Of a stretch of 50,249 nt of DNA, positions 32,067-41,115 are shown piece after piece. The stretch is from Myxococcales bacterium. Lineage in GTDB: Bacteria > Myxococcota_A > Polyangia > Polyangiales > Polyangiaceae. Within the stretch, counting starts at the first letter, position 1, and each line of letters starts with the position of its first letter. The position numbers were made by a program, and so were the translations under genes. Location: the NCBI GenBank assembly GCA_025359105.1, contig JANYHK010000101.1, positions 1-50,249 of the forward strand. The letters run 5' to 3'. The notes below the pieces were generated by a model that saw only the letters and a list, made by a program, of their open reading frames with translations, did no database searches and had not been told where the DNA came from.

Positions 32067-32085
32067 TGTGATCGCGTCGATCACA
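32067..32085. promoter_or_regulatory. Inverted repeat TGTGATCG-CGT-CGATCACA
   Basis: Perfect 8-bp arms with a 3-bp centre lie 79-97 bp before the lipoprotein start at 31988. The outer TGTGA/TCACA halves recall Crp/Fnr-family sites, but the spacing between them is 9 and not 6. A second ATCGAT-containing stretch lies at 32028-32042. Good candidate for a regulator site upstream of the lipoprotein gene. Confidence 0.4.
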
Positions 32086-32104
32086 CGAGCGACGCCGCCC
32101 GGCG

Positions 32105-33409
32105 TCACTTGATCGCGAGGGCGAGCGTGGCCGCCGCGTCTTCGAACGAAACGCGGTCCTTCGGGTCCTGGCGGAGGAACTGCTCGATCTTGGGCATCTT
32201 CGCGATCGCTTCGTCGAGCTCCTTGTCCGTACCCTTCGCGTAGGCGCCGAGGGTCACCAAATCGCGCTTCGCCTCGTAGTGCGCGACGAGCGAGCGGAGC
32301 TTGCGCGCGGCGGCCTGGTGCTCGGGAGGGGTGATGGCATCCATCACGCGCGACAGGGACACTGTGACGTCGACGGCGGGGTACCGGCCGCGCGCGGCGA
32401 TGGTGCGGTCGAGGACGACGTGACCGTCGAGGACGCCGCGGACCTCGTCGGCGATCGGCTCGTCCATGTCGCCGCCCTCGACGAGCACGGTGTAGATCGC
32501 GGTGATCGAGCCGCGTTCGCCCTGGCCGCTGCGCTCGAGGAGGCGCGGGAGCATCGCGAAGACGCTGGGCGGGTAGCCGCGGCGCGCGGGCGGCTCCCCT
32601 GCGGCGAGACCCACCTCGCGCTGCGCGCGCGCGAAGCGCGTGACCGAGTCGACGAGGAGCATCACCTTCGCCCCTTCGTCACGAAAATGCTCGGCGTACG
32701 CCGTCGCGACCTGCGCGGCACGAAGGCGCTCGAGGGCGGCGACGTCGCTCGTGGCGACGACGACGACGCTGCGCGCGCGCCCGGCCGCGCCGAGCGCGTG
32801 CTCGAGGAACTCGCCGACCTCACGGCCTCGCTCGCCGACCAGCGCGACGACGACGACGTCCGCCGCGGCGCCGCGCGCGATGGCGCCGAGCAGCGTGCTC
32901 TTGCCGACGCCGGAGCCTGCGAAGAGGCCTACGCGCTGCCCCTCGCCGAGCGTGAGGAGCCCATCGAGGACGCGGACCCCGGTGGCCATGGGAACGCTGA
33001 CCGGGCGTCGCGATAGCGCGCTCGGCGGATCGCGATCCACCGGGACGAGCACGCCGCGCGGCGCGGCGCCTCCGTCGAGCGGGCGCCCGAGGCCGTCGAC
33101 GACGCGGCCGAGCAGATCTCTCCCGGCGAGCACGGTGAACGGTCCGCCAGTGGACTCGACCTCGTCGTCGGGGCCGACGCCGGAGAGCGTGCCGAGGGGC
33201 ATCGCGACGGCCTCGCCGCCGGTGAAGCCCACCACCTCGCACGCGAGCGGTCCCACCCCCGGCGCGCGGCGCTTCACGTGGACGACGTCCCCGATGCGAA
33301 CGCCGGGCATGGAAAAGCGCAGCGCGAGACCCGTCACCCCCAGGACCCGCCCGGACGGGCGGATCGTGCTGGTGGCGGCGAGCTTGGCCTTCAGCGAACC
33401 GATGTCCAT
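32105..33409 (-). CDS. FliI/SctN-type type III secretion ATPase
   Basis: A 434-residue hexameric rotary-type ATPase of the flagellar/type III export class. It has an N-terminal beta-barrel, Walker A GLFAGSGVGKST (161-172), Walker B VMLLVDSVTRFARAQRE, and the family signature PPSVFAMLPRLLERSG. Length and motifs are intact. No other secretion or flagellar genes lie within 16 kb on either side, so it is an orphan here. Start at ATG 33407-33409 (MDIGSLKAKL); upstream codons in the same frame fall in the divergent promoter region. It is divergent by 65 bp from a large STAND regulator. Confidence 0.92.
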   Translation of the reverse strand: MDIGSLKAKLAATSTIRPSGRVLGVTGLALRFSMPGVRIGDVVHVKRRAPGVGPLACEVVGFTGGEAVAMPLGTLSGVGPDDEVESTGGPFTVLAGRDLLGRVVDGLGRPLDGGAAPRGVLVPVDRDPPSALSRRPVSVPMATGVRVLDGLLTLGEGQRVGLFAGSGVGKSTLLGAIARGAAADVVVVALVGERGREVGEFLEHALGAAGRARSVVVVATSDVAALERLRAAQVATAYAEHFRDEGAKVMLLVDSVTRFARAQREVGLAAGEPPARRGYPPSVFAMLPRLLERSGQGERGSITAIYTVLVEGGDMDEPIADEVRGVLDGHVVLDRTIAARGRYPAVDVTVSLSRVMDAITPPEHQAAARKLRSLVAHYEAKRDLVTLGAYAKGTDKELDEAIAKMPKIEQFLRQDPKDRVSFEDAAATLALAIK

Positions 33410-33474
33410 CGAGTGCAACAATAGCGCGTTCGCCGCTTTCCCATGCGGCGGTCGGCGAGCGATACTGGCGACGC

Positions 33475-36168
33475 GTGATCTCGAGCACGAACCTGGCACC
33501 CGAGCGGTCGACCTTCTTCGGTCGCGCGCGCGAAGCGGACGACCTCGCGGGCGCGCTCACCGAAGGGGCGCGGCTGCTGACGCTCACCGGGCCCCCGGGC
33601 GCCGGTAAATCGCGCCTCGCCCGCCACGTGGCGCTCGCCTCGAAGGGTGCGTTCGAGGGCGGGGTCTGGGCGTGCGATCTCGCACGCGCCGACGGCTCCG
33701 AGGAGCTCGACGCGCGCGTCCGAGAGGCGCTCGGGATCCCTGCCGACGGACAGCCGCTCCTACAGGCGCTCGCCGCGCGCGGGCGCGCGCTCCTCGTCCT
33801 CGACGACGCCGATCGCGTCGTCGCGGCGGTCGCTGGCTCGGTGCGCCGGTGGCTCGACGGGGCGCCGGAGCTCGCGCTCGTCGTCACCTCGCGCGAGCGC
33901 TTGCGCATCGACGGCGAGCGCTGCGTGGAGCTCGGGCCCCTTTCGTCTGCAGACGGCCTCGCGCTCCTGCGCGCGCGCGCGGAGGCAGCGCGCGGGGGCA
34001 CTCCTCTCGGCGCGGACGACGACGCGCTCCTCCGCGAGATCGTGGAGCGCCTGGAGGGCTCTCCTCTCGCTCTCGAGCTCGCGGCCGCGCGGCTCGCGGT
34101 CGTGTCGCCGCGCACGCTCCTCGAGATGTGGCAAGAGCGCTTCGCGCTCCTGCGGACCGGTCGGCGCGACGCGATGCCTCGTCAATCGACCCTGTCGAGC
34201 GCCATCGACTGGTCGTGGGAGCTCCTCTCGGACGACGAGAAGGGCGCGCTCGCGCAAGCCTCGGTCTTCGAGGGGGGCTTCACGCTGCGCGAGGCCACCC
34301 GCGTGCTCGCGCTGTCGCCCCACGTCCTCGCCGTGGACGTGCTCGCTTCTCTCGCCGACAAGTCGCTCCTCTCGACGGCGCGCGAGGACGGCGGACAAGA
34401 GCGGCGCTTCGCGCTCGGCGAAACGCTGCGTGACTACGCGGCGCGCAAGCTCGCGGCGAGCGGTGCACAAGCCGGTGCGTTCGCGCGGCACGCGGCGGCG
34501 TACGCAGCGCTCGCGGCAGGAGACGCGACGGCGCCGGCGCTGGCGGCCGAGCGCGAAAACTTGCTCGCCGCGCACGAGCGGCTCGTCGCCTCGGAGGCCG
34601 CTGCGGCGTCGCAGATCGTCCTGGCGCTCGCCCCGCTCCTCTTGCAGCGTGGCCCCTTGCCGCTCCTGGTGACGCGGGTGGACACGACGCTAGGCGTCGC
34701 GCCGGCTGCCCATCGCGGCGCGCTCCTGCTCGCGCGGGGGCGCGCACGCCGGCTCCTCGGCGACGTCGAGGGAGCGGCCCAGGACGCGGAGGCGGCGCTG
34801 GCGCTTGCCGAGCCGGAAGGAGGGGCGCCACTGGCGTCCGCTCTCGTGGCGCTCGGCGTGGCGCGGCACGGATTGGGCGATGTGGCCGCTGCGATCGCCG
34901 CCTTCGAGCGCGGGCTCGGCGTGGCGCGCGCCGCGGGGGATACGGTCGCTGCCGGCGAAGCCGAGAAGCGCCTGTCGGTGCTCCGCGCCGGTCGCGACGA
35001 CGTGCTCGCGGCGCGCCGCTCGCTCGACGCGTCGGTCGAGCTCACCGACAATCTCGGGCTCCTCTTCATCCAGAGCGGCCCCATCGAGGCGGCGCGCGCG
35101 GCATGCGAGCGCGCGATCGCTCAGCAGCGCGCAGCGAAGAACCGGCGTTCCGAGGGCGTCATCACCGTGCGCCTCGCGTCGCTCCTGCTCCACGCCGGCG
35201 ACGCGGCGGCGGCCCTCGCCCGCGCGGCGGACGCGCGCGAGATCCATCGTGAGGTCGCCGATCGCGTCTTCGAGGCGACGAGCGTGTGGGTCATCGGCCT
35301 CGCCCAGCAGGAGCTCGGCCGCCTCGACGAGGCACGTGAGACGATCACGAGCGCGCGAGAGATCGCCACGGCGGTGCGCGCGCGGCTCGTCGAGGGATAC
35401 GCCGAGCGCGCGCTCGCCGAGATCGCATGGGAGGCGGGAGACGAGCTGGCCGCGCGCGCCCACGCGGCCATTGCCACCGACCTGCTCTCGAGAGCGGGCG
35501 ACGCCGCCAACGCGGGACTGGCGCGCGCTCAGGCGGCCGCGGCCGACGCCCACCGCGGACGCCTGGAAGACGCGGAGGCCGCGTTCGCAGAGGCCCGCGC
35601 GGGAGCGGCGGGCAGCGCGCGCCACATCGCGGCGATCGCGGTGTGGGAGGGCTTCCTCGATCTCCGGCGCGCCGCCGAGGCTCTGGCCCCGAGCGCGGCG
35701 AAGGTCGCGCGCGATCTCGCGGCCGCTCGCCTCGAGGTGCCCGCCGACTCGCGCGACGCACGCCTCGCCGCACGCCTGCTGCGAAGGGCGCTCGGCGAGA
35801 GTCCTCCCGCAGTCGCGACGGACGACGCACCGACTCTCACCGCGGGCCACCTCGGCAACTGGTTTCGCGTGGGCACCGGCGAGACCGTGGATCTGGTTCG
35901 CCGGCGCGCCATGCGCCAGCTCTTCTGGGCACTCGTCGAGAAGCACGTCGCATCGCCTGGTGAGCCGATGACCCTGGACGCGATGCTCGCGGCGGCGTGG
36001 CCGGGCGAGCGCATCCTGCACCGCGCGGGCACCGCGCGCATCTACACGGCGATCCGCTCGCTCCGTGACCTCGGGCTTCGCGACTTTCTCGTCACCGCCG
36101 GCGAGGGCTACATGCTCGCGCCGAAGGTGCGCGTGGAGATCGATCGCGACGAGCGGCGCTCCCCCTGA
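33475..36168 (+). CDS. STAND ATPase transcriptional regulator with TPR region and C-terminal winged helix
   Basis: An 897-residue regulator. The N-terminal NTPase has P-loop LTGPPGAGKSRLARH (37-51), Walker B ALLVLDDADR and a sensor LVVTSRERLR, as in AfsR/MalT-type STAND proteins. Helical TPR-like repeats span about 370-740. A C-terminal segment of about 100 residues (LFWALVEKHV, then IYTAIRSLRDLGLRDFLVTAGEGYML) fits an OmpR/SARP-type winged-helix DNA-binding domain. In classic SARP-STAND proteins that domain is N-terminal. Start at GTG 33475. It is divergent from the secretion ATPase gene, which could be its target. The activating signal is unknown. Confidence 0.87.
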   Translation: MISSTNLAPERSTFFGRAREADDLAGALTEGARLLTLTGPPGAGKSRLARHVALASKGAFEGGVWACDLARADGSEELDARVREALGIPADGQPLLQALAARGRALLVLDDADRVVAAVAGSVRRWLDGAPELALVVTSRERLRIDGERCVELGPLSSADGLALLRARAEAARGGTPLGADDDALLREIVERLEGSPLALELAAARLAVVSPRTLLEMWQERFALLRTGRRDAMPRQSTLSSAIDWSWELLSDDEKGALAQASVFEGGFTLREATRVLALSPHVLAVDVLASLADKSLLSTAREDGGQERRFALGETLRDYAARKLAASGAQAGAFARHAAAYAALAAGDATAPALAAERENLLAAHERLVASEAAAASQIVLALAPLLLQRGPLPLLVTRVDTTLGVAPAAHRGALLLARGRARRLLGDVEGAAQDAEAALALAEPEGGAPLASALVALGVARHGLGDVAAAIAAFERGLGVARAAGDTVAAGEAEKRLSVLRAGRDDVLAARRSLDASVELTDNLGLLFIQSGPIEAARAACERAIAQQRAAKNRRSEGVITVRLASLLLHAGDAAAALARAADAREIHREVADRVFEATSVWVIGLAQQELGRLDEARETITSAREIATAVRARLVEGYAERALAEIAWEAGDELAARAHAAIATDLLSRAGDAANAGLARAQAAAADAHRGRLEDAEAAFAEARAGAAGSARHIAAIAVWEGFLDLRRAAEALAPSAAKVARDLAAARLEVPADSRDARLAARLLRRALGESPPAVATDDAPTLTAGHLGNWFRVGTGETVDLVRRRAMRQLFWALVEKHVASPGEPMTLDAMLAAAWPGERILHRAGTARIYTAIRSLRDLGLRDFLVTAGEGYMLAPKVRVEIDRDERRSP

Positions 36169-36185
36169 AGGGTAACCGCTGACGG

Positions 36186-37319
36186 CTACTTGCCGCCCGC
36201 GGCCTGACGCGTCGTCGCCTCGCTCGAGTCGCGCCGGATCTCGCGGTCGAGCTCCTCGAGCAGGGTTCGGGCGCGCTCGGTCAAGACGGTGGGCACCTCG
36301 ACCTGCACGACGACGGCGAGCGATCCACGACCGCGGCCATCGAGGCGAGGCACGCCTTGCCCCTTCACCGTCACGACCGAGCCCGGCTGGGTCCCCGGCG
36401 GCAGCGAGACCTTGACCATTTTATCGTCGTCCTCGAGCGACGCCACCTCGATCTCGGCGCCGAGCGCGGCGTCGGAGAACGTGACGCTCACGCGCGTGAC
36501 CAGGTCGACGCCGTCGCGCTCGAAGCGCGGGTTCTCCTCGACGTCGAGCTCCACGTAGAGATCCCCCGCCTCCATCCCCTGCTGAGGGGCCGGCATGCCC
36601 TGCCCCTGGACACGCAAGCGCTGGCCCGCATCGATGCCGGCCGGGAACGTCACCGAGACCTTTCGGGACTTCTGGACGACGCCGTGGCCCTGGCACCCCT
36701 TGCAGGCGACCTTGATGACCTGGCCCTGCCCCTGACAGCGCGGGCAAGGCGTGGTGAACATGACGAAGCCGCGCGCGTTCGACACGTGACCGGCGCCGCG
36801 GCACTGCGGGCATGTCTCCGGCCGCGTGCCGGCGCTGGCACCGGTGCCCCCACAATCTCCGCAGCGCGCGGGGGCATGGACGGCGACCTCTTTTTTGCAG
36901 CCGAACGAGGCCTCTCGAAGGGTCAGCCGCTGCTGGATGCGCAGGTCGGCACCGCGTCGCTGGCGCTGATTGCCACCGCCGAAGCCGAAGCCGCCGCCGC
37001 CGCCGCCGCCTCCCGAAAACATCTCGGTGAAGAGGTCCTGCATGTGGGCAAACACGTCGCCGACGCCGCCATCGAAACCGGGGCCGCCCCCTTCGAGACC
37101 GGCGTGGCCGAAGCGGTCGTAGATCTGACGCTTCTGCTCGTCCTGGAGCACCTGGTAGGCCTCGTTCACCGTCTTGAACTGGACCTCGGCCTGCGGGTTC
37201 CCCTGGTTGCGATCAGGGTGGTGCTTCAGCGCTTCGCGTTTGTAGGCGCGGCGGATGTCGTCATTCGACGCCTCTCGAGCAACACCCAGGACCTCGTAAT
37301 AATCAGGCTTTTGCGACAT
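36186..37319 (-). CDS. dnaJ: Chaperone protein DnaJ
   Basis: A 377-residue type I J-protein that stimulates Hsp70 ATPase and delivers substrates. The J domain (1-70) has the HPD tripeptide at 34-36. A Gly/Phe-rich region follows (75-120). Four zinc-binding CxxCxGxG motifs (CGDCGGTG, CPQCRGAG, CPRCQGQG, CKGCQGHG) span about 145-205, with C-terminal substrate-binding beta domains after them. All parts are intact. No dnaK or grpE is adjacent; the only Hsp70 in the window is the lidless one at 4025-6541. A sigma-70-like promoter candidate lies 40 bp upstream. The gene is convergent with the STAND regulator, 17 bp apart. Confidence 0.97.
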   Translation of the reverse strand: MSQKPDYYEVLGVAREASNDDIRRAYKREALKHHPDRNQGNPQAEVQFKTVNEAYQVLQDEQKRQIYDRFGHAGLEGGGPGFDGGVGDVFAHMQDLFTEMFSGGGGGGGGFGFGGGNQRQRRGADLRIQQRLTLREASFGCKKEVAVHAPARCGDCGGTGASAGTRPETCPQCRGAGHVSNARGFVMFTTPCPRCQGQGQVIKVACKGCQGHGVVQKSRKVSVTFPAGIDAGQRLRVQGQGMPAPQQGMEAGDLYVELDVEENPRFERDGVDLVTRVSVTFSDAALGAEIEVASLEDDDKMVKVSLPPGTQPGSVVTVKGQGVPRLDGRGRGSLAVVVQVEVPTVLTERARTLLEELDREIRRDSSEATTRQAAGGK

Positions 37320-37358
37320 CGGTCTCTCGGTCGAGCGCGACGAAGTACTTGCCGGAGC

Positions 37359-37386
37359 AAAGTAAGTCCTCGTCAGGGCATGTCAA
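37359..37386 (-). promoter_or_regulatory. Candidate promoter of dnaJ
   Basis: On the minus strand TTGACA (37386-37381), a perfect -35 hexamer, is followed after 16 bp by TACTTT (37364-37359) as a weak -10. The leader to the dnaJ ATG would be about 35 nt. The region is clearly more AT-rich than its surroundings. CTTGATT just upstream overlaps a partial heat-shock -35 (CTTGAAA), so sigma-32 use cannot be excluded. Confidence 0.45.
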
Positions 37387-37402
37387 TCAAGGTCGAGCTA
37401 AG

Positions 37403-39196
37403 TCAGTCCGTCAGGGGCTCGGGGCGGCGGGTTCCTCGGGCGTCCCCGGCGGCGAGCTCGCGGGAAAGCTGCTCGATGAGTGTCGCCTGGCGGGCGAGCT
37501 CGGTCTGGGCGCGCGTGAGCGCTTCACCCGACTCGGCGCGGACCCGGGCCTCGTGCTCCTGCGCAAGCGCTTGGCGCAGCGCGTCGAGCTCGGCGCGGAG
37601 ACGCCCACCCTCCGCGTCGGCCGACGGCGTGGTCGCGGGCGCCTGCACCGAGACGGGGGCAGAGGCGGGGAGCGAGACGGGGACAGGGAGCGAGACGGAG
37701 CGGGCCTCCGCCATCGCGAGCTTCTGCTCGAGCTCGGTGACCTTCCACTCCTGCGATTGCATCTCGCCCCGCAGGCGGGCGAGGTGAAGGGCGAGCGCGT
37801 CGAGCTTGTCGCGAAGCGCGTGGTTCTCACGCCCGAGCTCGGTCGCGTCGACCGCGGCGCCGACGTGGCCTCCCGAGGCGCGCGCCTCCTCGAGCGTCCC
37901 GACGAGCTCCCTCACCAGGCGCTCACGACGGATGATCTCGTGCTCGAGCGCCTTGATGGTCTGGCCGCGCTGGCGGAGCTGAGCTTCGAGCTGGCCGAGC
38001 TCGGAAGAGTGGAGCTCGCCGGCGTGGACGAGATCGGACTCGAGCTGGACGATCACGTCGGCGGCCCGCTCGGCCTGATCGGCGCGCTCGGCCAGACGCG
38101 CGATCGCATGTGCGTCGACCGCCGGAACCTCCGCGGCGTCGCGAACGACCTCGAGCTCGTTCAGGAGCATCCCGATGCGCTCCTCGAGCTCGGGGATGCT
38201 CGCCCGCGCCGCGGTCAGCTCGATCTCCGAGATCGCGCGCATGCGCTTGTAGTCCGCCGTCTGCTCCTCGAGCTCGACGCCGCGCGCGCGCAGGCGATTG
38301 ACCTCGACCTCGAGAGCTACGACCTCTTGGCCGAGGCGCTCGGCTCGGACGAAATGCTCGCCGGCGCGAGCCTCCACGGCGGCGACGTGCTCTTGTAGCT
38401 CGGCGACGCGGCGGAGACGGCCGACGTCGGCGTCGGCGAACGCGCGCTGGCTCGCCACGCGCGCCTCTTCGAGCTGCGAGGCGAGCGCCTCCGCCCTCAG
38501 CCGCGCCTCCGCAAGGGCGGCGCGCAGCGGGCCGTCGTCGCGCGCCGGCGGCGGCGGGCCGGCAGGCAGCTCGACGAGGGCGTACGGCGCGAGCGACACA
38601 TCCCGCTGGCTGGCGAGGGCGAGGAACACGTGCGGCGTCTTGTCGTCGGGGCCGAGACGCGTGTCGACCGCGACCTCGGGCTCCTCGATCCCGCCGAGCT
38701 CGGCCAGGGTGACGCCGACGAACGGTACCTGGCCGATCATCCGAACGTGCTCGAACTGCATCGAGACCATGTCGAACAGATCGGTGTAGTCGATGGTGTC
38801 GGGCCCCGGGCCGACGAGATCCGGGTTGCGGGCGGCGACGAGGACCGCGCCCTCTTGGCCGACGAGGCGGCGGAGCCGCGCAAGCAGCCCCGGAGGATCC
38901 CCCGCCGTCGCGAGGTCGGGGACGATGGCCAGGTCGAACGCGCCGTCGCGCACCTCGAAGTCGGCGGGCAGCTCGCGGACGGTGACTCCGCGGGCGATGC
39001 CGGCGTTGTGCCGCGCGCGTTCGCGGGACGGATCGTACACGTGAACCGCGCGCGCCCCGGCCTCGATGAGCACCGCCGCCATCTCCAGAGAGGAGTCCCC
39101 GACGACCACCACGCGGCGCCCGGCGGCGAGCGGCTCCGCGTAGACGCTGATCGCGTGGGCCGGGTGCAGACGGGGCGGAGGCAGGGAGGAAGACAT
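37403..39196 (-). CDS. Rossmann-like domain protein with long coiled coil
   Basis: A 597-residue soluble protein. Residues 20-200 look like a class I methyltransferase-type Rossmann fold (RRVVVVGDSSLEMAAVLIEAGARAVHVYDPS, then FDLAIVPDL). The glycine-rich cofactor loop is degenerate, so catalysis is doubtful. From about 220 to 480 and again 535-590 the sequence is a heptad-rich coiled coil (Glu/Arg/Ala/Leu). The two are separated by a Pro/Ser/Val segment. The architecture suggests a scaffold or polarity/cytoskeletal adaptor, comparable only in outline with myxobacterial coiled-coil motility proteins. I do not recognise a named family. Confidence 0.75.
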   Translation of the reverse strand: MSSSLPPPRLHPAHAISVYAEPLAAGRRVVVVGDSSLEMAAVLIEAGARAVHVYDPSRERARHNAGIARGVTVRELPADFEVRDGAFDLAIVPDLATAGDPPGLLARLRRLVGQEGAVLVAARNPDLVGPGPDTIDYTDLFDMVSMQFEHVRMIGQVPFVGVTLAELGGIEEPEVAVDTRLGPDDKTPHVFLALASQRDVSLAPYALVELPAGPPPPARDDGPLRAALAEARLRAEALASQLEEARVASQRAFADADVGRLRRVAELQEHVAAVEARAGEHFVRAERLGQEVVALEVEVNRLRARGVELEEQTADYKRMRAISEIELTAARASIPELEERIGMLLNELEVVRDAAEVPAVDAHAIARLAERADQAERAADVIVQLESDLVHAGELHSSELGQLEAQLRQRGQTIKALEHEIIRRERLVRELVGTLEEARASGGHVGAAVDATELGRENHALRDKLDALALHLARLRGEMQSQEWKVTELEQKLAMAEARSVSLPVPVSLPASAPVSVQAPATTPSADAEGGRLRAELDALRQALAQEHEARVRAESGEALTRAQTELARQATLIEQLSRELAAGDARGTRRPEPLTD

Positions 39197-39275
39197 GCGC
39201 TCCCCTCTCTAGTCGCAAATCGCCCGGATTTCACCCCTCGAAGGACCGAGGCGGGGCGGTTAGCTCCGCAGGGCG

Positions 39276-41063
39276 TTACGCCGCCACCGGAACCTTGTCG
39301 GTCGGGTCCAGGAACCGCCGTTCCGCGCCCTGCCAGCCGCCGAGGACGACGCGTCGGTCGGTGACCTCGCGCACGAGCCTCCGAACGAGCTCCACTGCAG
39401 CGGATCTGCCCGGGAGCGCGGGCGTGAGGCGCACGACCTTCTCGTCCGACCGGCGGCCGGTGACCGGACGCGCGAAGGGGGCGATTTGTGGGAGACGCGC
39501 GGCGGCGTCGCTGCCGTCGTGCACCCGGAGGAGAACCTCGGACCGGGGGGAGAAGCCGGTGGTGGTGCGGGTCCAGGCGATTCCGAGCTCGATGCCGAGC
39601 AGGCCGGGTAGCGAGGCCTTGGGGAGCACCAGCAATCGGAGCTCGTCGGGGACCTCGGCGCCGAGCGGCACACGCGCCCAGGGGGCGACGGCGAGCTCGG
39701 GGCTCCGGAGCAGCGCGGCGTGGACCTTTGCGAGGAATGTCACCGGGGCACGGGCCAGATCCGGCGGGAGCTGCACGCGACGCCCCGTCACGCAGAGAGG
39801 AACGAGGACCAGGGCGTCGATCGCGACCAGGTAAGGGGCCTCGGGCCCCAGCGCCCGCGAGAGCACCACCGCCCCGGCGACGAGGAGCAGGCTGAGGGCC
39901 GCCGCGACCTTGCCGCGCCGCGTTCCGACGTCGAGCAGAGCCCCCACCTCTTCGGGCGCGCGCAGCGCCTCTTTCGGCGCGAGGGCGACCCAGCGGCCTG
40001 GGCCGCGCGGCGCGCGCCGCACCGACGGCGTCCGCGAGACGGCCGACGCCATCGCCAGCGCGAGGAGAGACGCGCCGGACGTCGTCCACCCAAGGTATTC
40101 GAGGGCCACACCCGCGGCAGCCGCGAGGCCCGCAGCGATACCGAGCGGACCGGGCGAGAGCGGAAGCAGAGGCCGCGGCGTCGCGCCGGCGCGGGCGCAT
40201 GCCTCGGCGAACGCGCGCGTCTTCGCGCGAACGAGGCCCCCGAAAACGAGCGCGACCGCGAGCAGCCCCACGAGGAGTGAGGCCTCCCGTAGGCGGTTCG
40301 GCTCGGGTGGTGGCGGCGGCGGCGGCGGGCGGAGCTCGCGGGTCTGCACGCCGGGGAACGCCTTTGGATCGAGACGGGCGGCCCAGAGCGGCGAGTCGCC
40401 CCGGGCGACGTGCGGTCGCACCAGCTCGAGCTCGTCGGCCTCGGCCGTGCGCGCCAGCGTCGCGACCACGCCGTCCTCTCCACCTTCGCGGGCGTCCCCG
40501 AGCGCGTCGAGCTCGGCCTGGGGCCGCGGTCCCGTCTTCACGGCGCGCGGCTCGGTCGGCGCCGCAGGCACGTGCACCACGACGCGCGCCGCGTCGTACC
40601 CTTCCACGGCAACCGGGGAGCGCCACGAGAGGCGCCACATCGCGCCGTCCTTCACGAGCTCCTTGGCGGCAACGAGGTCCACGTCGTAGTGGAGGCGAAA
40701 CGTGTAGCTTCCACGCTTCAGGCCTTTCGGCTCGTCGACGGTGATCCGCAGCGCGCCCTCGCCTTTCAGCTCTACGTGCGCGGGCAGCTCACGGCCGTCA
40801 TCGCCGGTGATGACGGCGTCGGGCGCGAGCACGGCGTTCTGCTCGAGACCTGCGAGGTCGATCTGACGGAGCGGCCCCATCACGACGCGGTACCGCAGGG
40901 CGTGCTCGACGCGGGCAACACCGTTTCCGTCGATCGCGAGGCGAACGTCGTCGCCGGTCGGGTGCCACTCGGTCCACTTGGCCGCCCCACCCGCGGCGGA
41001 CGCTTCGCGCGCAGAGAAAAGGATGAGCAACGCGCCGAGCGCGGCACGGAGAGGCCTGGCCAT
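39276..41063 (-). CDS. Multi-pass membrane protein with periplasmic N-domain (DUF2207-like)
   Basis: A 595-residue protein. A signal peptide (cleavage about SA-AG near 24) is followed by an extracytoplasmic beta-rich domain of about 220 residues. A run of nine prolines comes next, then a first membrane helix (ASLLVGLLAVALVFGGLV) and about four more hydrophobic segments to about residue 430, and finally a cytoplasmic C-terminal region. The order resembles DUF2207 membrane proteins, but the match is by outline only. Function unknown. It precedes the coiled-coil gene by 79 bp on the same strand. Confidence 0.7.
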   Translation of the reverse strand: MARPLRAALGALLILFSAREASAAGGAAKWTEWHPTGDDVRLAIDGNGVARVEHALRYRVVMGPLRQIDLAGLEQNAVLAPDAVITGDDGRELPAHVELKGEGALRITVDEPKGLKRGSYTFRLHYDVDLVAAKELVKDGAMWRLSWRSPVAVEGYDAARVVVHVPAAPTEPRAVKTGPRPQAELDALGDAREGGEDGVVATLARTAEADELELVRPHVARGDSPLWAARLDPKAFPGVQTRELRPPPPPPPPEPNRLREASLLVGLLAVALVFGGLVRAKTRAFAEACARAGATPRPLLPLSPGPLGIAAGLAAAAGVALEYLGWTTSGASLLALAMASAVSRTPSVRRAPRGPGRWVALAPKEALRAPEEVGALLDVGTRRGKVAAALSLLLVAGAVVLSRALGPEAPYLVAIDALVLVPLCVTGRRVQLPPDLARAPVTFLAKVHAALLRSPELAVAPWARVPLGAEVPDELRLLVLPKASLPGLLGIELGIAWTRTTTGFSPRSEVLLRVHDGSDAAARLPQIAPFARPVTGRRSDEKVVRLTPALPGRSAAVELVRRLVREVTDRRVVLGGWQGAERRFLDPTDKVPVAA

Positions 41064-41115
41064 GTCTTACATGTACCCACCCCGGCACGCACGGCAAGAA
41101 AACGGCCGACTTCGG

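Noticed and set aside
41064-41090. Promoter-like TTGCCG/TACATG before the membrane-protein gene at 39276-41063
   Set aside because: The -10 would lie about 8 nt from the start codon and the hexamers are weak matches.
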